Positions 35,685 to 44,410 of a stretch of DNA of 64,000 nt are shown here, piece by piece. Both the position numbers and the translations under genes were made by a program. The notes under the pieces were generated by a model, which saw only the letters and a list, made by a program, of their open reading frames with translations, was not told where the DNA came from and did not search any database. Origin of the DNA: Chryseobacterium sp. 7 (GTDB taxonomy: Bacteria > Bacteroidota > Bacteroidia > Flavobacteriales > Weeksellaceae); NCBI RefSeq assembly GCF_003663845.1, contig NZ_RCCA01000001.1:1798001-1862000 (forward strand), read 5' to 3'. Position 1 is the first letter of the stretch. Each line of letters begins with the position of its first letter.

Positions 35685-35880
35685 AATATTTTGAGTTTTA
35701 GTTGATGATATGATTTTAGATAAATATCAAATAGTATGCCCGGCATTGGATTATTGAGTCCTATTTTGATCAAGGTTAGGTTAAATTTTTACTATAAAAA
35801 ATTAACAATGTGTTAAAATACTACATGTAAAGGCGAATTATCATATTTACCGGAAAAATAAATGTGGTATGCGTGTGGTA

Positions 35881-37083
35881 TTAGTTTTTTATTCTTGCTT
35901 TGGGAATGGGATTAAACGTTGTGAGAAGAAGGGCTGTAATAATGGCTATGATAAGGACTGCTATGAAAACATTCCAGGAATAGGCATGTAATAAATATCC
36001 TGTGCCACTTCCCAGAATACTTGAACCAAAATAGTAAAACAGCCAGTAAATAGAAGTGGCTGAAGATTTTCCTCTTTTAGCATATAATGCAGTCATTTGG
36101 CTTGCCATAGTATGAGCAGCAAAAAATGATAGCGTAAAAAGTCCAAGCCCGAAAATAAGGATATAAATGTTTCCAGATATCAGTAAAGCTGCCCCGATAA
36201 TCATGGACAGAATGGAGGCTTTAAGAATATTGTTCATGGGAAATATTCGGGAAAGCCGGCCTACGATCATTGTTCCAAATACTCCAAAAATATACATCAG
36301 GAAGATAAAAGCGATAACAAAATGACTTAAAGAAAAAGGTTCTGCTTCTAATCTGAAGGTCAGATAATTATAAACACTCACAAAAACACCCATCAGTAAG
36401 GCGGCGGTGAAATATAAACGAAGCATATAAGGGTTGGTAAGAAAAAACTTCATCTGCTTTACCTTAAGATGGTAATCCGTTTTCTGTGGATTGAAAAACC
36501 TGGACTCCGGAAAGAGTTTCCAGAATACAGCACCCAGAATGAAACTTTCCACCCCAATCAGAAGAACAGCATTACGCCACCCAAATTCTCCGGCAAACAA
36601 TGTTGCCATTATCCTTCCGCTCATGCCGCCAATTGTATTTCCGCTGAGATACATACTGATGGCTGCCGGAACTGCCAAAGCATCCACTTCCTCAGTAAGA
36701 TAGGCAAGAGCAACCGCAGACACCCCGGAAACCAAAAAACCTTTCAATATTCCTATTGTAATCATAAGACTTAAGTTAGGAATCCAGGTTGAAATAATGG
36801 TAAGAAGCGCAGAAGAGATCAATGAAAAGACCATCAGGCTTTTTCTTGAATAACTATCTGCCTTAAATGCAAAAAATAATAATCCCAGTGCCATACCTAT
36901 TGTGGAAGACGATACCAGAAGGGAAGTATCCCCTACAGATACTCCAAACTGTTCTGCAGCCATGGGAAGCATGGGCTGGAAAAGATAAAGCTGTGCAAAA
37001 ACAGAAAGTCCGGAAAAGAAAATACAAAGTTTTATATATCGGAAACGTGAGCTTCCCTGAATAGCTTTTTCAGATGAATTCAT
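35881..37083 (-). CDS. MFS transporter (YnfM-like)
   Basis: The 400-residue protein has 12 predicted membrane helices. The N-terminal half contains LYLFQPMLPMAAEQFGVSVGDTSLLVSSSTIGMALGLLFFAFKADSYSRKSLM, with the MFS signature between helices 2 and 3 (FKADSYSRK). The second half ends with YYFGSSILGSGTGYLLHAYSW. It resembles the YnfM/arabinose-efflux-like group of the DHA1 family. It probably exports a small molecule; the substrate is unknown. It is a single gene, followed upstream by an AraC-type regulator on the same strand. Confidence 0.88.
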   Translation of the reverse strand: MNSSEKAIQGSSRFRYIKLCIFFSGLSVFAQLYLFQPMLPMAAEQFGVSVGDTSLLVSSSTIGMALGLLFFAFKADSYSRKSLMVFSLISSALLTIISTWIPNLSLMITIGILKGFLVSGVSAVALAYLTEEVDALAVPAAISMYLSGNTIGGMSGRIMATLFAGEFGWRNAVLLIGVESFILGAVFWKLFPESRFFNPQKTDYHLKVKQMKFFLTNPYMLRLYFTAALLMGVFVSVYNYLTFRLEAEPFSLSHFVIAFIFLMYIFGVFGTMIVGRLSRIFPMNNILKASILSMIIGAALLISGNIYILIFGLGLFTLSFFAAHTMASQMTALYAKRGKSSATSIYWLFYYFGSSILGSGTGYLLHAYSWNVFIAVLIIAIITALLLTTFNPIPKARIKN

Positions 37084-37197
37084 GATTTTTTTGCAATTAA
37101 ATGCAGTGGTTTGACAGAAAATTAAGTCTTACAAATTTCCTGATTATTTTCCGAACGTAAAAATCATTATCTCAATGATATTTATTGGTGAAACAAA

Positions 37198-38154
37198 TCA
37201 ATGAAGCTGCAGGCCGCTGATGTATTCGGAAGGTGTAATATTTTCCAACTGTTTAAAAACTCTGTTGAAGGTAGACTGATTAGAGAATCCTGCTTCTGTA
37301 TAGATATACATAAGAGTTATCTTTTCAATATCATTTTCATTAAGAAGTCTTTTTACGCATTCAATTCTATGTCTATTCAGATAATTATTGAAATTGGGAT
37401 ATCCTTTTGTGCGGATTGATTTCGAAATATAGCTGCTGTTGATCTCCATTTCTGCAGAAAGCTTTGAAATATTAAAATTAATATCTTTATACAGCTGCTT
37501 TTCCGTCATTATAAGTTCTATTTTATCAAACAGCTCATCTGCAAATGGTGCTTTCTCTGATACAGGGACTGATTGTACTACTGTATTCTGTTTTTTTTCT
37601 TCAATTTCATGATAGATTTCCACCCTTTTTATTTTATCCTTAAAATAAACCAGAAGTGATATTACGGCCACATTGGAAATCATAAGAATCGTGTCAGTAA
37701 TTCTCACATCTTCAGGTCTGTGCTTAGGAAAATTAAAGCTGAAAGTTTTGGAGATGAGATATCCCAAAATAATATTCAGTAATATAAATGCACTGTAAAT
37801 AAAAACATATTTTCTTTGAAAAAAGACATAGGCCGCCAGTGGAATTGGAATAAGCCATACAAAGCTTGCTATAGAATTATCCCAAAAAGCAAGCATAATA
37901 TAAAAATTATAAAGTACGGCAATAATAATGTAGGAGTGTACCAATACATTCACGGAGTAGGTTTTCCGAACAATCATGTAGGTATAATCCAGTAAAAAAA
38001 GTCCACCGAAAAGATACCAGGCCATAATTTTATCAGGAATGATAAAAACAAATATCAAACCAAATATGGCAAGAATAACAGACATCAGAAGATTATAATA
38101 ATAAATCAGCTGTCTTTTGTACTGTTCAATTTTTATGTCTTTTTCAGCAGTCAT
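37198..38154 (-). CDS. Membrane-anchored AraC family regulator
   Basis: The 318-residue protein begins with six hydrophobic segments (about 15-175, for example NLLMSVILAIFGLIFVFIIPDKIMAWYLFGGLFLLDYTYM and IMLAFWDNSIASFVWLIPIPLAAYVFF). A linker follows, then an AraC HTH domain (220-315: KDINFNISKLSAEMEINSSYISKSIRTKGYPNFNNYLNRHRIECVKRLL). The membrane-bound sensor plus DNA-binding architecture is common in flavobacteria. The signal is unknown. The MFS gene 114 bp downstream may be its target. Confidence 0.87.
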   Translation of the reverse strand: MTAEKDIKIEQYKRQLIYYYNLLMSVILAIFGLIFVFIIPDKIMAWYLFGGLFLLDYTYMIVRKTYSVNVLVHSYIIIAVLYNFYIMLAFWDNSIASFVWLIPIPLAAYVFFQRKYVFIYSAFILLNIILGYLISKTFSFNFPKHRPEDVRITDTILMISNVAVISLLVYFKDKIKRVEIYHEIEEKKQNTVVQSVPVSEKAPFADELFDKIELIMTEKQLYKDINFNISKLSAEMEINSSYISKSIRTKGYPNFNNYLNRHRIECVKRLLNENDIEKITLMYIYTEAGFSNQSTFNRVFKQLENITPSEYISGLQLH

Positions 38155-38253
38155 TTGTGGTAATAGATAATTTTAAATCATTCCAATACTTTTTACAACA
38201 GTCAAATATTCAAAAATGAGTTATTTAATGTATTGATTATTAATTGTTTGTGT

Positions 38254-38340
38254 TTTGTTGAGCCGTTTCCGGTTTTTCATTGATTGTTCGCGAATTTGAT
38301 TGATCAATGCGGATAACTTTGCACCAGCTAGCTCAACAAA
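38254..38340. promoter_or_regulatory. Inverted repeat around the promoter of the 38425 surface protein
   Basis: TTTGTTGAGC (38254-38263) and GCTCAACAAA (38331-38340) are perfect inverted 10-mers enclosing a TAACTTTG -7 element (38314-38321). This could be an operator, a small invertible promoter or a leader hairpin. The arms are short, so the evidence is weak. Confidence 0.4.
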
Positions 38341-38424
38341 GGCTGATTGATGAAACGTCAATTGACCCACATGATTTATTCAATTTTTGAATAAGTCAAA
38401 TAAATTTTAAACAAATATACTAAA

Positions 38425-39270
38425 ATGAAGAAAATAAAATTGACTCTTGCCAGCATAATGATGTGTTTTTCAATAACGGCATATTCCCAAGTGGGGATTA
38501 ATACAGATTCTCCTAAAGTAACATTGCATGTAGAAGGTAAACCAGACGTGGCTACGGTGCCAGATGGGGTGATGGCTCCAAGAGTAACCGGAGATCAGCT
38601 GAAAGCAAAAGATGATGTCTATTTAGCAGCACAGACCGGAGCTTTGGTGTATGTAACACAGGCTGTAACCGCACCATCTGTAAAAACGGCAAAAGTAGAT
38701 AAAGCTGGTTATTATATGTTCAACGGAACCACTTGGAAATTTGCATTTGGTGGTAAAGATGATGATATAACTATTGGTGATTTAATTTATTATCATGGAA
38801 GCATTCCTGCAGGGACTTCAGGGGCAAATACGCTGGCGAGTACTTATCTTACAGATCTTCCCGTGTTGGGAGGTTTCTTAAGGCTTGATGCTCAATTTAA
38901 CAGCAGCTCAGCAGGTACAGGAGCGGCAACTACTTTTAATCCAAGACTTTATAATGTAGGAACTTCAGATGTAAAAATATGGGTTTCAGAAATGTCTACC
39001 CATACCGGAGATTCTGATAACGGAAATATAAAATTGTCACCAGGTGCCTACAGACAGTTTGATGACGGTGTTTACCTTACCCAAACGAATAATGAAACGG
39101 TAACCTTCGATATTACCATACAGGAACCGGAACCTAGATGGTACAGAGTGTATTACGCATTCCGTGTAGACAACAAATCTGCTACAGGAAGCAGTGATGC
39201 TACAACCACAGACTCCAATACGTCAGATAACACGAGAGAATTGTTTCTTTCTGTACAAAGGCTTTATTAA
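38425..39270 (+). CDS. VGIN-type secreted surface protein
   Basis: The 281-residue protein has a signal peptide (LTLASIMMCFSITAYSQ) directly followed by VGINTDSPKVTLHVEGKPD. VPDGVMAPRVTGDQLKAKD, TGALVYVTQAV and AGYYMFNGTTWKFAF come next. These four blocks are shared in order with the protein at 17761, so both derive from one module. The C-terminal half is a beta-rich domain (GFLRLDAQFNSSSAG, YNVGTSDVKIWVSEMST). It is likely exported and surface associated. It converges with the response regulator gene, separated by a terminator. Confidence 0.75.
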   Translation: MKKIKLTLASIMMCFSITAYSQVGINTDSPKVTLHVEGKPDVATVPDGVMAPRVTGDQLKAKDDVYLAAQTGALVYVTQAVTAPSVKTAKVDKAGYYMFNGTTWKFAFGGKDDDITIGDLIYYHGSIPAGTSGANTLASTYLTDLPVLGGFLRLDAQFNSSSAGTGAATTFNPRLYNVGTSDVKIWVSEMSTHTGDSDNGNIKLSPGAYRQFDDGVYLTQTNNETVTFDITIQEPEPRWYRVYYAFRVDNKSATGSSDATTTDSNTSDNTRELFLSVQRLY

Positions 39271-39371
39271 TAAGCTGCCTGACGATTCTAAAAATACGAT
39301 GAAATAAAAAAAATATCTACGGGCTCAATAGGTTAGCTGTTTAAAACCTAATGAGATTTGTGTTTTTTCAG

Positions 39372-39406
39372 GGGCTGGAATTTTTATGATTCCGGCCCAA
39401 TTTTTT
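39372..39406 (+). terminator. Intrinsic terminator
   Basis: GGGCTGGAAT pairs (one G-T) with ATTCCGGCCC around a TTTTATG loop, followed by AA and seven T. Confidence 0.85.
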
Positions 39407-40017
39407 TAATGCATCATTTCATAAACCTTAATTAGCTCTGCAATATTTCCCACATTCAGTTTTTGAAAAATCCTTTTTTTGTAAGTGCTTACCGTAGACA
39501 TCTGGATATTAAGCCTGTTGGCAATTTCCAGATTCCCGTTTCCATCAGCAAGAAGCTTGAAGATTTCATATTCACGGGAAGAAAGCTTTTCTACAGGATT
39601 GTCTCTTTTGTTTTGAATAATAAGTCCAATAAGATCTGCAGGATAAAAATAACCCTTTTCAATGACCGTTTTTATAGCATTTTTAATTTCTTCCTCGCTG
39701 CTTTGTTTATTCAGATAGCCTTCTGCACCTTCTCTGATGTATTGAATGGCAACATCTTTGTCATATCCTGAAAATATGAGGATTTTAAGGTCGTTTTGTA
39801 TATCTTTCAGTTCCGGAATCATTTTTTTATACTGAGTTCCGGGCATATCAATATCTAAAATAAGAAGATCATAACGGGAAAAGCTAATCTTTTTCTTCAC
39901 CTCATCATAATTTTCTGCAAAATCTATTTTCAGCTCCGGATATGCCGTTTCAAGAACCAAAGAGGTACCGGCCCTTACTACATAGTGATCATCAGCAATT
40001 AAAATTCTTTCATTCAT
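39406..40017 (-). CDS. NarL/FixJ-type response regulator
   Basis: The 203-residue protein has a receiver domain (1-120; acidic pocket in LIADD, phosphoacceptor Asp55 in LLILDIDMPG, and a Lys following GAEGYLN). A LuxR-type DNA-binding HTH follows (LSSREYEIFKLLADGNGNLEIANRLNIQMSTVSTYKKRIFQKLNV). It is 5 bp downstream of the sensor kinase gene, forming an operon and a cognate pair. Neighbouring candidate targets are the VGIN surface protein and itself. Confidence 0.92.
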   Translation of the reverse strand: MNERILIADDHYVVRAGTSLVLETAYPELKIDFAENYDEVKKKISFSRYDLLILDIDMPGTQYKKMIPELKDIQNDLKILIFSGYDKDVAIQYIREGAEGYLNKQSSEEEIKNAIKTVIEKGYFYPADLIGLIIQNKRDNPVEKLSSREYEIFKLLADGNGNLEIANRLNIQMSTVSTYKKRIFQKLNVGNIAELIKVYEMMH

Positions 40018-40022
40018 ACAAA

Positions 40023-40997
40023 TTAGTTTTTATTGAGTGTTATTTCTACCACAGTCCCCTGAGGTTTGTTTTGCCTGAAACCGATTTCAGCATTGATCTT
40101 TTTCACCAGATGAATCACCATATGCAGGCCAAGCCCTTTTCCCTTGAAGCTGGGAGTTTCAAGCTTAGGATTTTTAAACAGGCTCATATAACTTGCAATC
40201 TGTTCTGTAGACATTCCAGTTCCTGTATCGGCAATTATTATGGTAGATTTTTGTGGAGTTTCTGTAATATTTAAAGTTATATTTTCCTCAAAAGTGTTTT
40301 TCACTGCATTATCCAGGATGTTGTGAATAATAGCGGTTAAGATACTTTCATTAACTCTGGAGTATACTTTATGTTCAGTGAGATTGGTAATAACAGTTCC
40401 TTTTTCCTTAGCAATTTCACAGAATAATCTGTTCTTGATTTCAAGGATTCTATTGATAGGATATTCTTTTTCTTCAAAGATATTTTCAGCTTTGTAAAGC
40501 TCTGTGTATTCCTTTAAGTTCAGGGTAAACTGATACAGCTGCTCCGACGATTTATAAATGCTGTCAAAATATTTCTTCTGAAGCTCTACATCATCAGACT
40601 CATGAATTTTTTGAGAAAGCATCGCAATAAACCTGATGGGTGTTGTAATATCATGGCTGATAGTTTCTACCAGCTTTTTCTGATATTCTGTTTCCTTTTG
40701 CAAATTACTCTTTACCAGTTCCAGGTGGAGATAAGTTTCTTTTAGCTCAGAATTTTTATTGTGAACAATTTGTTTTAATGTTTTATTTTTTATTCTTAAA
40801 AAATTAGTCGTTAGCTGGAAAATAACGGTAATAATAATCAGAATAAGGATGGCTGCAGACACTCTGAACAGGATTGTCTGATAAAAAGGAGGCTCCATTG
40901 GTGAAACTCCGTTGTCTATATTGTGCCACGGGGAAATGTGGCGCTGTCCGGAAACAGTTAAAGATATAAAAGCAAAAATAAATGCCCAAACTCTCAT
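40023..40997 (-). CDS. Membrane sensor histidine kinase
   Basis: The 324-residue protein begins with a signal-like segment, a short periplasmic part (QRHISPWHNIDNGVSPMEPP) and one transmembrane helix (about 42-64). A coiled-coil region and the dimerisation box with phosphoacceptor His115 (ETISHDITTPIRFIA) follow. The ATPase boxes are present (ILDNAVKN, IADTGTGM, GKGLGLHMV). The sensory part is very short (about 25 residues), so detection is probably by membrane or a partner protein. It is cotranscribed with the response regulator. Confidence 0.9.
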   Translation of the reverse strand: MRVWAFIFAFISLTVSGQRHISPWHNIDNGVSPMEPPFYQTILFRVSAAILILIIITVIFQLTTNFLRIKNKTLKQIVHNKNSELKETYLHLELVKSNLQKETEYQKKLVETISHDITTPIRFIAMLSQKIHESDDVELQKKYFDSIYKSSEQLYQFTLNLKEYTELYKAENIFEEKEYPINRILEIKNRLFCEIAKEKGTVITNLTEHKVYSRVNESILTAIIHNILDNAVKNTFEENITLNITETPQKSTIIIADTGTGMSTEQIASYMSLFKNPKLETPSFKGKGLGLHMVIHLVKKINAEIGFRQNKPQGTVVEITLNKN

Positions 40998-41478
40998 AGA
41001 TGTGCAAAACTGATCTATGCCTCCTGCTAACGCAATAGGCGGTTAATATTAGTATTTGTACAAGTCGAAGTTTTTTTAATGATCGGGAACGATTGAAAAT
41101 AAATTTTTATCATTGAGGTTTTATGGTCTATTGTGTTTTATTTTTTTTGATCGTGTAAAAATAGTGAAATTATGGAGATAAATGACATTATATAATCTGT
41201 TTTCTATAAGTTTTATCATGGTTTGCGGATAGTAAAGAAGAATGTTTTTTTTAAAATTATTTAGTATTTCAATAATAAGTGATAAATTTATTTTAAAATA
41301 TCTCGTTTCAATCTCAATACTATATTGAATTTTTGATTTGATTTAGAATTTTATAAATGTAAAATATCTTTATTTAGGTATGTTTTTATGAAATTATATT
41401 TTAATGGTTTAATATTTACTGAGTAGATGTTGTAGTAAAAGTTTGACAAAAAGCTGAGGTTAATTCTACAGAATGTCT

Positions 41479-41617
41479 TTGTCACCACTGATGAATATTC
41501 ATATTTTTGCAAAAATATTCTCAGAACAATTAAGACATTTGCCCGTCTCAATAATGATTCTAAGAACACAAACGGTTTTATCTCAAAAAGCAAAGGGTCT
41601 CTTTAAGGAGATCTTTT
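41479..41617 (+). ncRNA. Candidate orphan transcription unit (about 100 nt)
   Basis: In the 740-bp gap between the kinase gene and the gene at 41739, TTTG (41479-41482) and TATTTTTG (41503-41510) with a 20-bp spacer make a good promoter. A 10-bp stem (two G-T pairs) at 41592-41617 with TTTT is a plausible terminator. The transcript could be a small RNA or encode a 21-residue peptide. Both are unproven. Confidence 0.4.
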
Positions 41618-41738
41618 GATGTTTCTATTCCTTTTTATTCCATTAAAAAATATAAATTTATCATAGAAATATTACTAAAACATGCTGATTTCTAGCTAAA
41701 TGGCATTGGTTTTGTTAAGAACTGGCAAACACAATGAA

Positions 41739-41948
41739 ATGAATAAAGATGATTTTAACCATCTTATTGGAAAAACACGCCATGAAGTGAAAGCTGAAAT
41801 GGGTGATGGCTTCAATATTTTTAAACACAATATTTGGACTTACCATGTGGGTGAAACTTGGTTTGGAAAGAAAGTTATCCTGTCGGTTCTGTTTAATGAA
41901 AATAAAGCTGTCAGTATTACTTTGCATAAGACTTTTAAAAACTGCTGA
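41739..41948 (+). CDS. Small hypothetical protein
   Basis: A 69-residue product starting at the ATG at 41739 (MNKDDFNHLIGKTRHEV) is preferred over an upstream start at 41700. The text MGDGFNIFKHNIWTYHVGETWFGKKVILSVLFNENKAVSITLH suggests a small alpha-beta fold in which four successive beta strands follow one helix. I recall such proteins in Chryseobacterium without assigned function. It is followed by a hairpin shared with the convergent DUF1349 gene. Confidence 0.6.
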   Translation: MNKDDFNHLIGKTRHEVKAEMGDGFNIFKHNIWTYHVGETWFGKKVILSVLFNENKAVSITLHKTFKNC

Positions 41949-41972
41949 TTCCTGCTCTGTTGTTGACATTAC

Positions 41973-41999
41973 AAAAAACCTCCCGGAAATGATGGGAGG
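41973..41999 (-). terminator. Terminator of DUF1349 gene
   Basis: CCTCCC/GGGAGG stem with a 9-nt loop, followed on the minus strand by six T. Confidence 0.75.
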
Positions 42000-42038
42000 C
42001 GAATAAAATTGACTGTATATTGAAGTGTAATTCAATCG

Positions 42039-42686
42039 TTATTTATGGGTTTCAAGCCACTTTAGCCTGCGCTCGTCCGGAAGATGGTTTACTTTAAAGT
42101 TTTCAAAAACAGCATTGAATCCCTGTCCGTCTGGGCAGGCTGCCATTAAACCAACCATTACAGGAGTGTTGTCCTGTAGGGGAGCATTTCTCATCATGAT
42201 ATAATTTTTATCATCAAAAGAGTAAAATATTTCTACAGCGTCCAGCCTTCTTACTGCTTTTATCCATATGGCAGGAGGTGTTTTGTCTAAAGTGATAACA
42301 CTCCAGTCGCTTTTGCTGTGAGTTACCACAGTGCTGAGATTATATTTTCCATCCACAAATTCCACTCCGGCTTTGATGTAATGTTCTTTGTCTGTTCTCA
42401 GCATAAGTCCCATCTGATCGAATCTTGCCTTGTAATTTCCTGTGATTTTTACTTTGGCTTCAAATTCACCTCCGTAAGTAGTGTAATAAAAAGGTGCATC
42501 ATCTACCGTAAATCCATAATGCGAAATCCTCCAGTAATCACTTTGAGGTGTTACAAACATAGTCAGGCTATTATTCTTGATCTCCCATTTTTCAGGTTCG
42601 TTAAACCATGTCATTTTCTCAAGAGTCTGGGCAGAAAACTTTTGAATCAGGAATAAGGTGCAAAAACCTAAAAGCAATTTCTTCAT
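42039..42686 (-). CDS. DUF1349 domain-containing secreted protein
   Basis: The 215-residue protein has a signal peptide (LLLGFCTLFLIQKFSAQ). Its jelly-roll domain has the DUF1349 signatures: EKMTWFNEPEKWEIKNNSLTMFVTPQSDYWRI, FEAKVKITGNYKARFDQMGLMLRTDKEHYIKAGVEF, and MVGLMAACPDGQGFNAVFENFKV. These proteins resemble concanavalin-A-like lectin/glucanase folds and are thought to bind or cleave glycans. Location is periplasm or surface. A perfect 20-bp tandem duplication lies 1 bp upstream of the start codon. Confidence 0.88.
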   Translation of the reverse strand: MKKLLLGFCTLFLIQKFSAQTLEKMTWFNEPEKWEIKNNSLTMFVTPQSDYWRISHYGFTVDDAPFYYTTYGGEFEAKVKITGNYKARFDQMGLMLRTDKEHYIKAGVEFVDGKYNLSTVVTHSKSDWSVITLDKTPPAIWIKAVRRLDAVEIFYSFDDKNYIMMRNAPLQDNTPVMVGLMAACPDGQGFNAVFENFKVNHLPDERRLKWLETHK

Positions 42687-42687
42687 T

Positions 42688-42727
42688 CTATTTTGAATAA
42701 GTTCTAACTATTTTGAATAAGTTCTAA
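42688..42727. repeat. Perfect 20-bp tandem duplication upstream of DUF1349 gene
   Basis: The 20-mer starting CTATTTTGAATAAG occurs twice back to back (42688-42707 and 42708-42727). It abuts the DUF1349 start codon and is 67 bp from the divergent LuxR-type gene. The core TTTTGAATAAGT also occurs at 38385-38396, before the VGIN gene. Confidence 0.85.
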
Positions 42728-42794
42728 TGGTAATTATTATTTTAGCAAAAGTATAATTAAACCCTAATCGCGTCAATACTGATAAATAACCATT

Positions 42795-43532
42795 ATGGAA
42801 ATCCGTGAACAGCTCAGCGATAAATTACTGGATACAGTCTCCCGAAAATGCTTGCTTGATATTGAAATCTATAAGCAAAGAGCACTTGTATATTCTGAAA
42901 TGGAAGGTGCGATATCTGTATTAAGTGATATGCAGGCCAATAAAAGTTATATTTATAAATCCGGAGCAGCTGTTGAGCTCGGGCTCAGTAAAGGAGAAAA
43001 CCCAATAGAAATAAACACCATCTGGGAGGAAGAAATGCTGAAAAAGATACATCCGGATGACCGCCTGAAGAAATATATTCATGAGCTGCGTTTTTTCAAA
43101 TTACTGGAAGGTATAGAAAAGGAACAGCGTACAGCATACAGTGTTGTTTCAAAAATAAGGATGAAAGATAAAAATGAAGAGTATCGGTGGGTAAAACATC
43201 GTATGTTCTATATTTATTCTCCATATAACAGGAGATTGAGGTTTGCTCTGTGTCTTTATAATATTGCTCTTTCTTCATCTTCTGCACCGGATTTTATGAT
43301 TATTGATACTGTAAAAGGAGAGATTATAGTAAAAGATAAGCTTGATTATAAAAATATTCTAAGCCCAAGGGAACTGGAAGTCCTAAAGTTTGTAGGAGAG
43401 GGTTATGCAAGTAAAGAGATTGCAGATTTACTCTCTATAAGCATCAATACTGTAAGCCGGCACCGTCAGAATATTCTGGAAAAGCTGAAGGTTAAAAACT
43501 CTACACAGGCATTCAAAGACAGCTTTTATTAA
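42795..43532 (+). CDS. LuxR-type transcriptional regulator with PAS-like sensor
   Basis: The 245-residue protein has an N-terminal PAS-like domain (about 30-175: SVLSDMQANKSYIYKSGAAVELGLSKGEN ... RMKDKNEEYRWVKHRMFYIY). A C-terminal GerE/LuxR HTH follows (ILSPRELEVLKFVGEGYASKEIADLLSISINTVSRHRQNILEKLKV). No receiver domain is present, so it is a one-component or PAS-sensed regulator. It is divergent from the DUF1349 gene, whose leader carries the 20-bp duplication. Self or neighbour regulation is likely. Confidence 0.87.
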   Translation: MEIREQLSDKLLDTVSRKCLLDIEIYKQRALVYSEMEGAISVLSDMQANKSYIYKSGAAVELGLSKGENPIEINTIWEEEMLKKIHPDDRLKKYIHELRFFKLLEGIEKEQRTAYSVVSKIRMKDKNEEYRWVKHRMFYIYSPYNRRLRFALCLYNIALSSSSAPDFMIIDTVKGEIIVKDKLDYKNILSPRELEVLKFVGEGYASKEIADLLSISINTVSRHRQNILEKLKVKNSTQAFKDSFY

Positions 43533-43626
43533 AGATCCAGTTTTCAAAATCCGAAAAATTCACCTTGCTGTTTTGTATCTTAATGATTAAATTTATATCT
43601 TGAATATAGATTAGCAAGAAGCATAC

Positions 43627-43983
43627 ATGATGAAAAGAAGCGAAGAAATTACCCACCAGTATTTTACTTTTTTAGATAAGCATATCCAGGATGTAATCTC
43701 AGGAGATGTTCCGGAATTCCTGGAACTGAATGAAATTGCCGGAGAACTTGCCATTTCCCATAAACACCTTACGGATACCATTAAAAAGGAAACCGGACAA
43801 CATCCTTGTTCTTTTTATGATGAAAAAATTATTGATCAGATCAAACAAATGCTTATGGAATCTGACCAATCTGTGGCAGAAATTGCCCGTATTTTTACTT
43901 ATGATCCTTCTAATTTCTCGAAATTTTTCAAAAAAATGACCGGCTTTACTCCCGGAAATTTCAGAAATTCCAAAAAAATTTAA
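43627..43983 (+). CDS. Small AraC family regulator
   Basis: The 118-residue protein consists almost only of the AraC double HTH (LNEIAGELAISHKHLTDTIKKETGQHPCSFYDEKIIDQIKQMLMESDQSVAEIARIFTYDPSNFSKFFKKMTGFTPGNFR). The sensory N-domain of larger AraC proteins is absent. It probably binds DNA as a dimer or works with a partner. It is the second of two regulators in tandem, 94 bp after the LuxR-type gene. Target is unknown. Confidence 0.87.
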   Translation: MMKRSEEITHQYFTFLDKHIQDVISGDVPEFLELNEIAGELAISHKHLTDTIKKETGQHPCSFYDEKIIDQIKQMLMESDQSVAEIARIFTYDPSNFSKFFKKMTGFTPGNFRNSKKI

Positions 43984-44410
43984 ATTGACTGCTTTTTTTG
44001 TTTAATATTGTTGTAGCAAGAGATTGGCGGCGGTTTTTGCTTCAGAGTAGGGATTTGGCCTTTAAGATTGCTGTGTTTAAGAAGTTGTTTAGTGAATTAA
44101 AATGTTAAAATAGCAAAAAAATAATCTTTTATAAATGAGTTGTTTGTGAAAAATAATTGCATTTTTTTATTATTTGTGTATTAATATTTCTTTATTGTTT
44201 GTTTTTTTTATTAAATTTAGGTAATAAAAAACTAATTAATTCAAAAGTAGAAAACGTTAAAAAAATAGATGTATATTTAAATACTTTGGTTTCCAGATGA
44301 TAAGAGTAAAATATTGTGTCTTTAATAATATTTAATCTTAATTGAGGCATTTAAGCCTTGTAAATAGTTATATATTTGTTTCTTTTAAACCACAACAAAC
44401 AAGATTAAGG
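43984..44410 (+). promoter_or_regulatory. Intergenic region with promoter of the oxoamine synthase operon
   Basis: 427 AT-rich bases. TATATTTG at 44371-44378 is the clearest -7 element and places the start of transcription just before the ATG at 44411, which rules out the TTG start at 44342. No other structure is seen. Confidence 0.6.

Noticed and set aside
41351..41593. 80-codon minus-strand frame in the gap before 41739
   Set aside because: No plausible start region, composition of noncoding AT-rich DNA, and it overlaps the candidate plus-strand transcript on the other strand.
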